From NCBI GenBank assembly GCA_002334985.1, contig DDBY01000038.1, forward strand, positions 1-14,743: 14,743 nucleotides of DNA, written 5' to 3'. Shown in pieces: positions 1 to 7,171 of the stretch. Position 1 is the stretch's first letter. Each line of letters starts with the position of its first letter. Below the pieces are notes generated by a model, which was given only the letters and a program-made list of their open reading frames with translations, did not search any database and was not told the origin of the DNA. The DNA comes from Micavibrio sp. UBA2020 (GTDB taxonomy: Bacteria > Pseudomonadota > Alphaproteobacteria > Micavibrionales > UBA2020). The position numbers were made by a program, and so were the translations under genes.

Positions 1-311
1 CGCTGCTGGGATACGGGGGTTTTATCGTCGGTCATCGCGCCTTCTTCGGACATGGTCTGTCCGCCCATGACGCCGCCGGCGCCGCTGGTCGATTCAGAAA
101 TGCGCGGGTCTGCGGGCGCGAAGTAGGAGGAGATGAGGTCTTTCTGCTCCGCCGTCGTCACGTTCAAAAGCCACAGCAGCAAAAAGAACGCCATCATCGC
201 GGTCACGAAGTCGGCATAGGCGACTTTCCAGGCGCCGCCGTGATGGCCGCCTTCCACTTTCTTGACCCTCTTGATGATGATAATGGGTCTTTTTTCGTCG
301 TCCTTCGCCAT
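1..311 (-). CDS. motB: Flagellar motor stator protein MotB, N-terminal part (cut by window edge)
   Basis: MotB pairs with MotA in the inner membrane to form the proton-conducting stator, and its periplasmic C-terminal OmpA-like domain anchors the stator to peptidoglycan. Only about 103 N-terminal residues are in the window. They show a basic cytoplasmic tail (residues 1-28, with repeated Lys/Arg), then the segment WKVAYADFVTAMMAFFLLLW at residues 29-48. The aspartate in it (Asp34) is the counterpart of the essential proton-binding Asp32 of E. coli MotB. A periplasmic linker follows, and the peptidoglycan-binding domain lies beyond the edge. The start ATG (reading down from 311) is preceded by a purine-rich GGAAAGAAG stretch. 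It lies 27 bases after the motA stop, so the two genes form one operon. The family assignment is secure from the transmembrane signature. Confidence 0.95.
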   Translation of the reverse strand, partial: MAKDDEKRPIIIIKRVKKVEGGHHGGAWKVAYADFVTAMMAFFLLLWLLNVTTAEQKDLISSYFAPADPRISESTSGAGGVMGGQTMSEEGAMTDDKTPVSQQ

Positions 312-338
312 ATCTTCTTTCCGTGGACGGTGCGGCGG

Positions 339-1196
339 TTAAACGGTGACGTTCTGCGTTGCTTCTTCGACTTCCATGAAGGTCGGCTGCACGTCGTGCT
401 GCAAAATCTTGCGGCCGAATTCGACGGCCACCTGCGGCGCGGCGCCCTGCAGGAAAGCAAGGATGCTGGTTTTCATGCAGATGTAGTATTTCAGCTCGCC
501 ATCGTTGCGCTCTTTCATCGCGCTCGCAATCGGGGCGATGAAGCCGTAGGACAGCCACACGCCGAGGAATGTACCCACCAGCGCGCCGCCGATAAGTTTA
601 CCCAGAACTTCCGGCGGTTCCGAAATCGCGCCCATGGTTTTGATAACGCCAAGAACGGCGGCGACGATACCCAGCGCCGGCATACCGTCGGCCATGGTCT
701 GGATAGCGTGCGATGTATGGTTGCGGCTTTCGCGCTGCGTGTCGATTTCCTGATCCATCAGCGCTTCAATCTCGTGCGGCTTTTCCGCGCCGAGCGAGAT
801 GATGCGCAGATAATCGCAAAGGAAGGTGACGGCATGGTGGTCGGCGTGAAAGCCGGGGAATTTTTTGAAAATCTCGCTATCGTGCGGGTTTTCGATGTGC
901 TGTTCCAGCGCCAGCCAGCCTTTGCTGCGCGCGGTTTTGAAAACCAGATAAAGCATGCTGAGCAGTTCAAGATATTCCTGCTTGCCGTATTTGTCTTTTT
1001 TATAGATGGCCTTGATGTCGGCCATGGCCGCCTTGATAGCGTGTTTGGAATTCGCCGTGACGAAGGCCGCGCAGGCCGAGCCGAAAATGATGACGACTTC
1101 AAACGGCTGGTTCAAAACCGCGATTTTGCCGCCCATCGCGGCATATCCGCCGATGGTGGCCACGACAACGCCAATATGACCGATTATCTTGATCAT
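339..1196 (-). CDS. motA: Flagellar motor stator protein MotA
   Basis: MotA is the multi-pass inner-membrane stator subunit that couples proton flow to torque on FliG. The 285-residue product matches the usual length. It has two N-terminal helices (about 3-20 and 31-48), a large cytoplasmic loop (about 50-168), and two C-terminal helices (about 171-190 and 200-223). The charged loop residues used to contact FliG are present as Arg90 and Glu98 (in SKGWLALEQHIENP and the preceding Arg). The two functional prolines are Pro173 (GMPALGIVAAVLG) and Pro222, at the same numbers as in E. coli MotA. AAGGA five bases ahead of ATG supports the start. A promoter candidate overlapping a perfect dyad lies 77-121 bases upstream. 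The gene is co-transcribed with motB, which follows after 27 bases. No rod, ring or chemotaxis genes are visible, so only the stator part of the motility system is seen here. Confidence 0.97.
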   Translation of the reverse strand: MIKIIGHIGVVVATIGGYAAMGGKIAVLNQPFEVVIIFGSACAAFVTANSKHAIKAAMADIKAIYKKDKYGKQEYLELLSMLYLVFKTARSKGWLALEQHIENPHDSEIFKKFPGFHADHHAVTFLCDYLRIISLGAEKPHEIEALMDQEIDTQRESRNHTSHAIQTMADGMPALGIVAAVLGVIKTMGAISEPPEVLGKLIGGALVGTFLGVWLSYGFIAPIASAMKERNDGELKYYICMKTSILAFLQGAAPQVAVEFGRKILQHDVQPTFMEVEEATQNVTV

Positions 1197-1279
1197 GCGG
1201 TCCTTGCATCCTGTCTTCGTTTTGCAACGCCTTCGCGGGGAGTGCGCGAAATCCGGAGAACGTCCTGTCCCGGAATTCC

Positions 1280-1308
1280 AGTATGGAGCAGAGATACTTA
1301 ATTTTCAA
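1280..1308 (-). promoter_or_regulatory. Candidate sigma70-like promoter for motA-motB
   Basis: On the minus strand, TTGAAA (1308-1303) is followed after exactly 17 bases by CATACT (1285-1280). Transcription would start near 1273, about 77 bases before the motA ATG. The -35 box and much of the spacer lie inside the perfect dyad at 1293-1317. The match is by eye only, and the -10 fits the consensus at four of six positions. Confidence 0.4.
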
Positions 1309-1317
1309 TTAAGTATC
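1293..1317. repeat. Perfect 11-bp inverted repeat with 3-base loop
   Basis: GATACTTAATT (1293-1303), a loop TTC, then AATTAAGTATC (1307-1317). The right arm overlaps the TGA stop of the ureohydrolase gene (1316-1318). The dyad also covers the -35 region of the candidate motA promoter. As RNA it would form an AU-rich hairpin, but no U-run follows on the minus strand (the next bases are TCTGCTCC). An operator therefore fits at least as well as a terminator. Confidence 0.75.
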
Positions 1318-2278
1318 AGGCTTTTAGGAAAATGCGTGTGATTAAATCAAGCATCAGGCGGGCGGTTTTGCCGTCGATGTCTTTGTGCGGGTTGAACTCG
1401 ACGACCTCAAGCCCGCGGAAATCGTGCAAATGCCCGACACCTGAGAGGGCGGGCAGTGCTTCGGATGCCATAATGCCGACGTCTTCACGCGTGGCAACGC
1501 CGGGCGCGTCGGCAGGGGAAAAGCCGTCAAGGTCGATGCTGAGCCCGAAGCCCGCCGTGCCGCCGCGCACCCGCGCGAGGGCTTCGGTGAACACGGCCTG
1601 AAAACCGCGCTTTTGCACTTCATCCAGATAATAAACGCGGATGCCGTGCCGCTCGACGAATTCTTTTTCCGCAGGCTCGAAGCTGTGGGGGCCGATGATG
1701 CAGATATGCTGCGGCGATAATTTGGGCCCGCGGCCGCAGATGGATGTCAAGACGGGCAGGCCGTGCCCTGTCAGCGCGGCAACCGGCTGGCCATGCCACC
1801 AGCCGCCCCATTTTCCGGTGGCAGAGGTTTCGTATGTATGCGCATCCAGATGCGCGTCAATCCAGATAAGGCCGAAGGCTTCGCGGGCTTTGCGCGCGCG
1901 CACAACGGCCGGCCATGTGCCCATGGCGCAGGAATGGTCACCGCCGATGACCAGCGGAATGTGATGCTTTTCCGAGGCCGCGCCCACGCGCGCGGCAAGG
2001 CGTTTCAGCCCCTCCGTCAAAACGCCGAGGGTTTTGTCTTTGCTCGCAAACTCTTCGTGAAGGCCGAGGTGTTTGAGCCCGAGCGGCGCACGCCAGCCCG
2101 TTTGCACCCCCGCAGCCGCCAGCCGCGCGATAAGCTGGTCGTAGGGAAACTTCAGCGGCCCGTCTTCGCAGCCGTAATCGGCGCCGCCCCAGCCGCAGTC
2201 GTATCCGATGATGTCGATGGTCAGATTGTTGTCTTGCTGCATGATTATGCAATTGGTTGTTGCAACGGGCTTCAGCAT
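1316..2278 (-). CDS. Arginase-family ureohydrolase (probably arginase-like)
   Basis: This is a cytoplasmic dinuclear-manganese ureohydrolase that splits a guanidinium compound into urea and an amine. From ATG at 2278 it has 320 residues, close to normal for the family. All expected metal ligands are present: His115 in GGDHS, Asp141, His143 and Asp145 in WIDAHLDAHT, and Asp249 and Asp251 in SIDLDGFSPADAPG. WWHGQPVAAL (161-170) matches the HGQPV loop of arginases, whose histidine acts in catalysis (His162 here), and EVVEFNP (291-297) is the usual C-terminal motif. The position that is Asn in classical arginases (DAHTDIN) is His147 here, so the natural substrate is uncertain. The 2278 start has purine-rich AAAGGGCAAAGG directly upstream. 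Upstream ATG 2356 and internal ATG 2242 lack such a site. The gene is a single transcription unit with its own promoter at 2373-2401, divergent from the membrane protein. Confidence 0.88.
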   Translation of the reverse strand: MLKPVATTNCIIMQQDNNLTIDIIGYDCGWGGADYGCEDGPLKFPYDQLIARLAAAGVQTGWRAPLGLKHLGLHEEFASKDKTLGVLTEGLKRLAARVGAASEKHHIPLVIGGDHSCAMGTWPAVVRARKAREAFGLIWIDAHLDAHTYETSATGKWGGWWHGQPVAALTGHGLPVLTSICGRGPKLSPQHICIIGPHSFEPAEKEFVERHGIRVYYLDEVQKRGFQAVFTEALARVRGGTAGFGLSIDLDGFSPADAPGVATREDVGIMASEALPALSGVGHLHDFRGLEVVEFNPHKDIDGKTARLMLDLITRIFLKA

Positions 2279-2372
2279 GCCTTTGCCCTTTGAAAAAGTC
2301 AAAGCGCATCCGCCGCAAAAGTATTGAAAACAGACGTTTATGCGGCGTTGCGGCAAAAATCAGGGCGGGCAG

Positions 2373-2401
2373 GATATAAAAAATAGCCACATCCGCGTCA
2401 A
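2373..2401 (-). promoter_or_regulatory. Sigma70-like promoter of the ureohydrolase gene
   Basis: On the minus strand, TTGACG (2401-2396) and TATATC (2378-2373) are separated by exactly 17 bases. Predicted transcription begins near 2366, giving an 88-base leader before the ATG at 2278. This is among the best promoter matches in the window. It was found by eye. Confidence 0.55.
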
Positions 2402-2479
2402 TCGTGCATACTTGCAAAAGATTGATTTGGCTGGGCAATTCCGCAACCGCGGACAGGGCACAAAAAGGCGGGCTTTTCC

Positions 2480-3220
2480 ATGCTGGCGCTTTGCTGGTTT
2501 TACTGTATCCCCTTTGCAAAATTTTTATATTTTGCATCCGCCCCCATTTTGATTGTTTTCGCACTTTTCATGCTGAAACGCGGCGTGTCGCTGGCACGCG
2601 CAGGTTTGCGCAAATGGGCGCTGGCGCTGATTTTCATCTCGCTGATTAAAATCTGCGCCTTTGATGTGCGCGCGCTGGGCGATGACCTTCTTTGCACGGT
2701 GAACGAGCAGCTGAGCGAGGTTGGTTGCAACCGCCGCGTCTTTCAGGCCTTGCAGGTCTTTGCGCTGATTTTCCTTGTCGCGTCCAGCTTTGTGCTGTTT
2801 CAGGTCAACCGCATGTTTGCGAATGTAAAAACATCGACGCAGCTGAAGCCCGACGATGTGCAGCTGGGCTTCTGGTCGAAACTGGTGCTGATGAGCGTTT
2901 GCGTGATGGTCGTCTGGCAATGCGCGCCCTGGGTGGGCTACCTGACGGTGGGCAAAGTGCCGGATATTTTCATGAAAGTGCCGTGGCAGTGGTTTGCGAT
3001 TGGCAACCTGCTTTTGCTGCTCTACGGCTTCTGGCGCGCGGAAAGCTGCAACTGGAATTACGAAGTCAAACACAAGCAGCGCATGGCGCATCTGAACCAG
3101 ACCTGGACGCAGCGCGATACACTGTGGATGTGCGTTTTCATCTACCTCGTCGCCCTCGCCCTGTCCTACGTCGCGCACGACGTCCTGACCCACGGCGGCA
3201 CACGGCCGATGGTGAATTGA
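2480..3220 (+). CDS. Six-helix membrane protein of unknown function
   Basis: I do not recognise this family. The 246-residue product is strongly hydrophobic, with segments near 5-32 (possibly two short ones), 45-62, 88-108, 132-152, 168-186 and 213-232. That suggests an integral inner-membrane protein of about six spans. Five cysteines lie in or near the membrane (Cys59, 72, 83, 141, 148). A charged loop sits at 110-130 and another at 187-212. No catalytic or transport motif stands out. AAAGGCGGG about seven bases before ATG supports the start. The stop is only five bases ahead of the first methyltransferase ATG, and no promoter is apparent in between, so the genes are probably co-transcribed. 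Whether the protein belongs functionally to the restriction cassette or is simply its landing site is open. Its base composition resembles the host, and it holds no GATC. Confidence 0.8.
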   Translation: MLALCWFYCIPFAKFLYFASAPILIVFALFMLKRGVSLARAGLRKWALALIFISLIKICAFDVRALGDDLLCTVNEQLSEVGCNRRVFQALQVFALIFLVASSFVLFQVNRMFANVKTSTQLKPDDVQLGFWSKLVLMSVCVMVVWQCAPWVGYLTVGKVPDIFMKVPWQWFAIGNLLLLLYGFWRAESCNWNYEVKHKQRMAHLNQTWTQRDTLWMCVFIYLVALALSYVAHDVLTHGGTRPMVN

Positions 3221-3225
3221 TAGCC

Positions 3226-4170
3226 ATGAAGCCCGCTGTATCCAAAGATTTTGCTGAACGCCCTGCGGCGCAGCCTGTGCTGAAATGGGCGGGCGGAAAA
3301 TCGCAGTTGCTGGATGAAATCGAGGCGCATTGTCCGCCAGGTCTGGGCACTAAAGCCATCGATACCTATATCGAGCCGTTTGTCGGCAGCGGCGCCGTTT
3401 TTTTTGCGCTGACCAGCAAGTTTCATTTCAAAAAATCCTACCTGTTCGACGTCAATCCGGAATTGGCGATTCTTTATAATTCGCTGAAAGAAGACGTCGG
3501 GGCTGTGGTGGATGCGCTGGCAAAAAGGCAGGATGCCTATCTTGCGAAAGACGAAGACGGGCGCAAGGCGTATTATTATGCCGCCCGTGCAGAATATAAC
3601 GAAACCGTCGCGGCGGCGCATAGGGCGGCGGCTAAAGATCCGGTTAATGCGAAACGGGCTGCCATCACCGTCTTTCTTAACCGTACTTGTTTTAACGGCC
3701 TGTTCAGGGTCAACAGTAAATCCGAATTCAATGTGCCGTTCGGCAGGTATAAAAACCCGACCATACTTTTTGAATCAAAACTGCGCGCGGCAGCCGAAGC
3801 CTTGCAATCGGCCACGATTACTTTGACGGATTTCGCCAGGGCAGCGGAATATGCGGATAAGAAGACATTCGTTTATTATGACCCGCCGTACCGTCCTATC
3901 AGCAAAACAGCCAGCTTCACGTCATACAGCAAAGACACGTTTAGCGATGCGGAACAAGCGCGGCTTTGCAGTCTTTATAGGGAATTGTCTGCGGCAGGCG
4001 TCCGGCAGCTTCTCAGCAATTCCGACCCCACAAATCACGACCCTGCGGATGATTTTTTTGACAAGCTTTATGAAGGCTTCAAGATTTCGCGCGTCGCGGC
4101 AAGGCGGGTTATCAATTCGAACCCTGACAAGCGCGGGGATATCCGCGAGCTTCTTATCAGGAACTACTAG
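3226..4170 (+). CDS. dpnM: DNA N6-adenine methyltransferase, Dam/DpnM type (D12 class), first modification gene
   Basis: This enzyme transfers methyl from S-adenosylmethionine to the adenine N6, presumably in GATC, and so protects host DNA from the endonuclease two genes downstream. The 314-residue product has the alpha-class order of motifs. VLKWAGGKSQLL (18-29) is the N-terminal motif X. YIEPFVGSGAVFF (48-60) is the AdoMet-binding motif I, LFDVNPEL (73-80) follows, and FLNRTCFNGLFRVNSKSEFN (150-169) is the conserved region before the catalytic YYDPPY (217-222). These match Dam and M.DpnII/M.MboIA relatives. The start ATG at 3226 is five bases after the membrane-protein stop and has no clear ribosome site, which hints at translational coupling. 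The reading frame is open well upstream, but that extension only shadows the membrane gene. It contains one GATC (3637). It is probably horizontally acquired together with the next two genes. Confidence 0.95.
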   Translation: MKPAVSKDFAERPAAQPVLKWAGGKSQLLDEIEAHCPPGLGTKAIDTYIEPFVGSGAVFFALTSKFHFKKSYLFDVNPELAILYNSLKEDVGAVVDALAKRQDAYLAKDEDGRKAYYYAARAEYNETVAAAHRAAAKDPVNAKRAAITVFLNRTCFNGLFRVNSKSEFNVPFGRYKNPTILFESKLRAAAEALQSATITLTDFARAAEYADKKTFVYYDPPYRPISKTASFTSYSKDTFSDAEQARLCSLYRELSAAGVRQLLSNSDPTNHDPADDFFDKLYEGFKISRVAARRVINSNPDKRGDIRELLIRNY

Positions 4171-4173
4171 CCG

Positions 4174-4947
4174 ATGCCAAAAACGTCTTTCACGCTTTGC
4201 CACGGGGATTGTCTTGAGGTGCTGTCCGGCATGGTGCCGGAGAGCGTGGATCTCGTCTTTGCCGACCCGCCATATAATTTGTCGAATGACGGCGTGACCT
4301 GCCATGCGGGAAAAATGGTATCGGTCAACAAAGGGAAATGGGACCGCAGCCGCGGGGTTGAAGGCGATTACCAATTCCATCTGGCATGGCTGGAGGCTTG
4401 CAAGCGGGTGCTCAAGCCAAACGGCACGCTCTGGGTTTCGGGGACGTATCACAGCATTTATGCCTGCGGCCGAGCCCTTCAGCAGCTGGGTTTCCATGTC
4501 CTGAATGACATCTGCTGGTTCAAACCCAACGCAAGCCCCAATCTTTCCTGCCGTTTTTTTACGGCCAGCCACGAAACGCTTATATGGGTGCGCAAGGACA
4601 AGAAGGCAAAGCATACGTTTCACTACGGCGACATGAAAAACGGCGCGTTTGCGGGGGATATTCTCAAGGCTGAAGGCAAGCAGATGCGCAGCGTCTGGTC
4701 TATTCCCTGCACGCCGCCGTCTGAAAAAACATTCGGAAAACACCCGACGCAAAAGCCCGTTAAACTGCTGGAGCGGGTGATACTGGCGTCCAGCTCTAAA
4801 GGCGATGTCGTTCTCGACCCTTTTTGCGGCAGCGGAACGACAGGGGTTGCCGCCGTTATGCATGCAAGAAAATTCATCGGCATCGAGCGGGAAAAAAACT
4901 TCGTCAAACTTTCCGAACGCCGCATAACCGCCGCCCTGAAGAAATGA
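4174..4947 (+). CDS. dpnA: Second DNA N6-adenine methyltransferase, DpnA type (beta class)
   Basis: This is the second modification enzyme of the cassette, 257 residues. It has beta-class motif order: the catalytic DPPYNLS (31-37) comes first, with AdoMet-binding LDPFCGSGTTG (214-224) near the C-terminus. HPTQKPVKLLERVI (190-203) lies between them and is typical of site-specific N4/N6 methyltransferases. DpnA-type enzymes of DpnII systems also modify single-stranded GATC DNA, which in Streptococcus protects incoming transforming DNA. Whether that holds here is inference. The ATG lies three bases after the dpnM stop (TAG, then CCG), so translation is probably coupled. The gene has one GATC, at 4249. 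Alternative: M.MboIB-like enzyme, which is the same family. The two methyltransferases are not duplicates of each other, because their motif orders differ. Confidence 0.94.
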   Translation: MPKTSFTLCHGDCLEVLSGMVPESVDLVFADPPYNLSNDGVTCHAGKMVSVNKGKWDRSRGVEGDYQFHLAWLEACKRVLKPNGTLWVSGTYHSIYACGRALQQLGFHVLNDICWFKPNASPNLSCRFFTASHETLIWVRKDKKAKHTFHYGDMKNGAFAGDILKAEGKQMRSVWSIPCTPPSEKTFGKHPTQKPVKLLERVILASSSKGDVVLDPFCGSGTTGVAAVMHARKFIGIEREKNFVKLSERRITAALKK

Positions 4948-4963
4948 CAGAGAAGGTAGTGCC

Positions 4964-5881
4964 GTGAAATATTCTGCTATTTATCAAGACGCCATCGGGT
5001 GCGGGAACGCGGAGGAGGTTTTTGCGTTTCTTGTTGCGAACCTCAAGGCGACGATTACAGGCTGGGATTATTTTGTGAACTGGCCAAAGGCAACCGGCGC
5101 CGTTTCGGCGATGGAGGTCAACCTGAATTTGCTGAATGTGCTGATAGGCAAGGATAATATCGAAGAGGTAGCCGCGGCATTATTCACCGCACATCCGCAA
5201 GTGAAAGAAGTCATCCCCGTTCTGCTGGCCTGCAGGGATAAAAATTTCAGCATGCTCAAGGACTATAAAAACGGCGCATTCGTTTATGAAACCTATGCGT
5301 TTGATCGGGGCGCCAGCCCGCAAAAAGTCGTCGAGTTTATGAGGATGAGCGGGCTGCTGGCGCAGTTGCAAAAACAAAATGTGAAATCCTTGGTCGATTA
5401 TGTTTTCGGTGTCGAGGTGGGGCTTGACAGCAACGGCCGGAAGAACCGCGGCGGCGCAGCGATGGAGAGTATCGCTGAGCATTTTGTCAAAACAGTCTGC
5501 GATAAAAACACGGGCATGGCCTATATTCCGCAGGCCACGGCCGATAAAATCCAGAAGGCATGGGGCAAAAAAATAACGGTGGAAAAATCGTCAAGGATGA
5601 TCGACTTTGCTGTCAGGAATAAGGCGGGCGATGTTTTTTTGATCGAAACGAATTTTTATGGTGGCGGGGGATCCAAGCTCAAATCCACGGCTGGAGAATA
5701 TCAGACGGATTTTCAAAGATGGCGGGGGGACGGTTGCGGTTTCATCTGGATAACGGACGGTGCCGGATGGCTGACGACAAAACGCCCGCTCGAAGATACC
5801 TTCAACAAGATTGATTGCATTTTAAACCTGAAGATGGTCGAAGCCGGTTTGCTTGAGAGTATTTTGACCGGCGCGCCGTAA
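4964..5881 (+). CDS. dpnB: Type II restriction endonuclease, DpnII/MboI family
   Basis: This is predicted to cut unmethylated GATC before the G. The 305-residue product is slightly longer than DpnII. The family signature is visible. GLDSNGRKNRGGAAME (153-168) precedes a PD-(D/E)XK-like core: RMIDFAVR with Asp214, a short turn, then VFLIETNFYGGGGSKL (224-239) with Glu228 and the Gly-rich NFY-GGGSKL stretch typical of DpnII and MboI. GEYQTDFQ (244-251) follows as in relatives. The start is GTG at 4964, with AGAAGG (4951-4956) seven bases upstream, a clear ribosome site. No in-frame damage is seen, so the enzyme is probably active. The gene carries four GATC sites (5303, 5599, 5641, 5670), unlike the host DNA. 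It is last in the operon, 16 bases after dpnA, and is followed by a terminator. Confidence 0.93.
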   Translation: MKYSAIYQDAIGCGNAEEVFAFLVANLKATITGWDYFVNWPKATGAVSAMEVNLNLLNVLIGKDNIEEVAAALFTAHPQVKEVIPVLLACRDKNFSMLKDYKNGAFVYETYAFDRGASPQKVVEFMRMSGLLAQLQKQNVKSLVDYVFGVEVGLDSNGRKNRGGAAMESIAEHFVKTVCDKNTGMAYIPQATADKIQKAWGKKITVEKSSRMIDFAVRNKAGDVFLIETNFYGGGGSKLKSTAGEYQTDFQRWRGDGCGFIWITDGAGWLTTKRPLEDTFNKIDCILNLKMVEAGLLESILTGAP

Positions 5882-5896
5882 GGCATCTCGACATTA

Positions 5897-5936
5897 AAAA
5901 AGCCCGCTGTGTATAAACTGACACAGCGGGCTTTTT
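5897..5936. terminator. Bidirectional intrinsic terminator between the restriction cassette and hemB
   Basis: A perfect 16-bp stem: AAAAAGCCCGCTGTGT (5897-5912), an 8-base loop, ACACAGCGGGCTTTTT (5921-5936). The GC-rich core ends in a T-run on the plus strand and an equivalent T-run on the minus strand. It can therefore end both the plus-strand dpnB operon and minus-strand hemB. Confidence 0.92.
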
Positions 5937-5962
5937 ATAGCCGGCATTGGCACACCGAAATC

Positions 5963-7021
<1,059 letters not shown>

Positions 7022-7091
7022 TCATGCTTGAGCGCGGCGGCGGTGCCGTGCAGGGCGCGTTTTCGCGCGGGGCAGGCCTTTGTTTATTCGG

Positions 7092-7120
7092 TTTTCAACG
7101 CCGTCAAACTCCCTTATAAA
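7092..7120 (+). promoter_or_regulatory. Candidate promoter of the 3-hydroxyisobutyryl-CoA hydrolase gene
   Basis: TTTTCA (7092-7097) and TATAAA (7115-7120) are spaced by exactly 17 bases, matching four and five of six consensus positions. Transcription would begin near 7127. That leaves only about 28 bases before the ATG at 7155, or almost no leader before the short ORF at 7130. Confidence 0.45.
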
Positions 7121-7129
7121 GGGTGTTCC

Positions 7130-7171
7130 ATGAAAATAAACGGTTTTTTGAAAAATGACGCAAGAGCCTGA
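7130..7171 (+). CDS. Possible 13-residue upstream ORF overlapping the hydrolase start
   Basis: ATG at 7130 opens a 13-codon frame (MKINGFLKNDARA, then TGA) that ends inside the next gene, overlapping it by 17 bases in another frame. AAAGGG six bases ahead of this ATG is a better ribosome site than anything in front of 7155. However, the same bases form part of the candidate -10 box and may not be in the mRNA. It could serve translational coupling or be chance. There is no homology evidence. Confidence 0.25.
   Translation: MKINGFLKNDARA

Larger units (their letters stand above)
3226..5881 (+). other. DpnII-type (GATC) restriction-modification cassette
   Basis: Three tightly packed genes, M-M-R, follow the order of the classical dpnM-dpnA-dpnB system: gaps are 3 bases between the methyltransferases and 16 before the endonuclease. 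The cassette ends in a strong hairpin terminator. Sampled 60-base lines near 3' genes have 43-50% GC, against 60% or more in many flanking lines. Six of the window's nine GATC sites lie here. No controller (C) protein, integrase, insertion sequence or flanking repeat was found. Target specificity GATC is inferred from the family. Confidence 0.8.

Noticed and set aside
240..1301. Long plus-strand open frame opposite motA and motB
   Set aside because: It is a mirror of the GC-rich stator genes. Its translation shows no family motif, and the minus-strand proteins are unmistakable.
1293..1317. Dyad as an intrinsic terminator of the ureohydrolase gene
   Set aside because: The stem has little GC and no T-run follows on the minus strand. 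It is kept as a repeat or operator candidate instead.
2279..2356. Longer ureohydrolase start at 2356
   Set aside because: It has no ribosome site and would lie within about ten bases of the predicted transcript start. The 2278 start has a purine-rich site.
2692..3225. Upstream extension of the first methyltransferase to give 492 residues
   Set aside because: The extension lies entirely within the membrane-protein gene in another frame and has no family similarity. The family begins near the WAGGK motif at residue 21 of the 3226 start.
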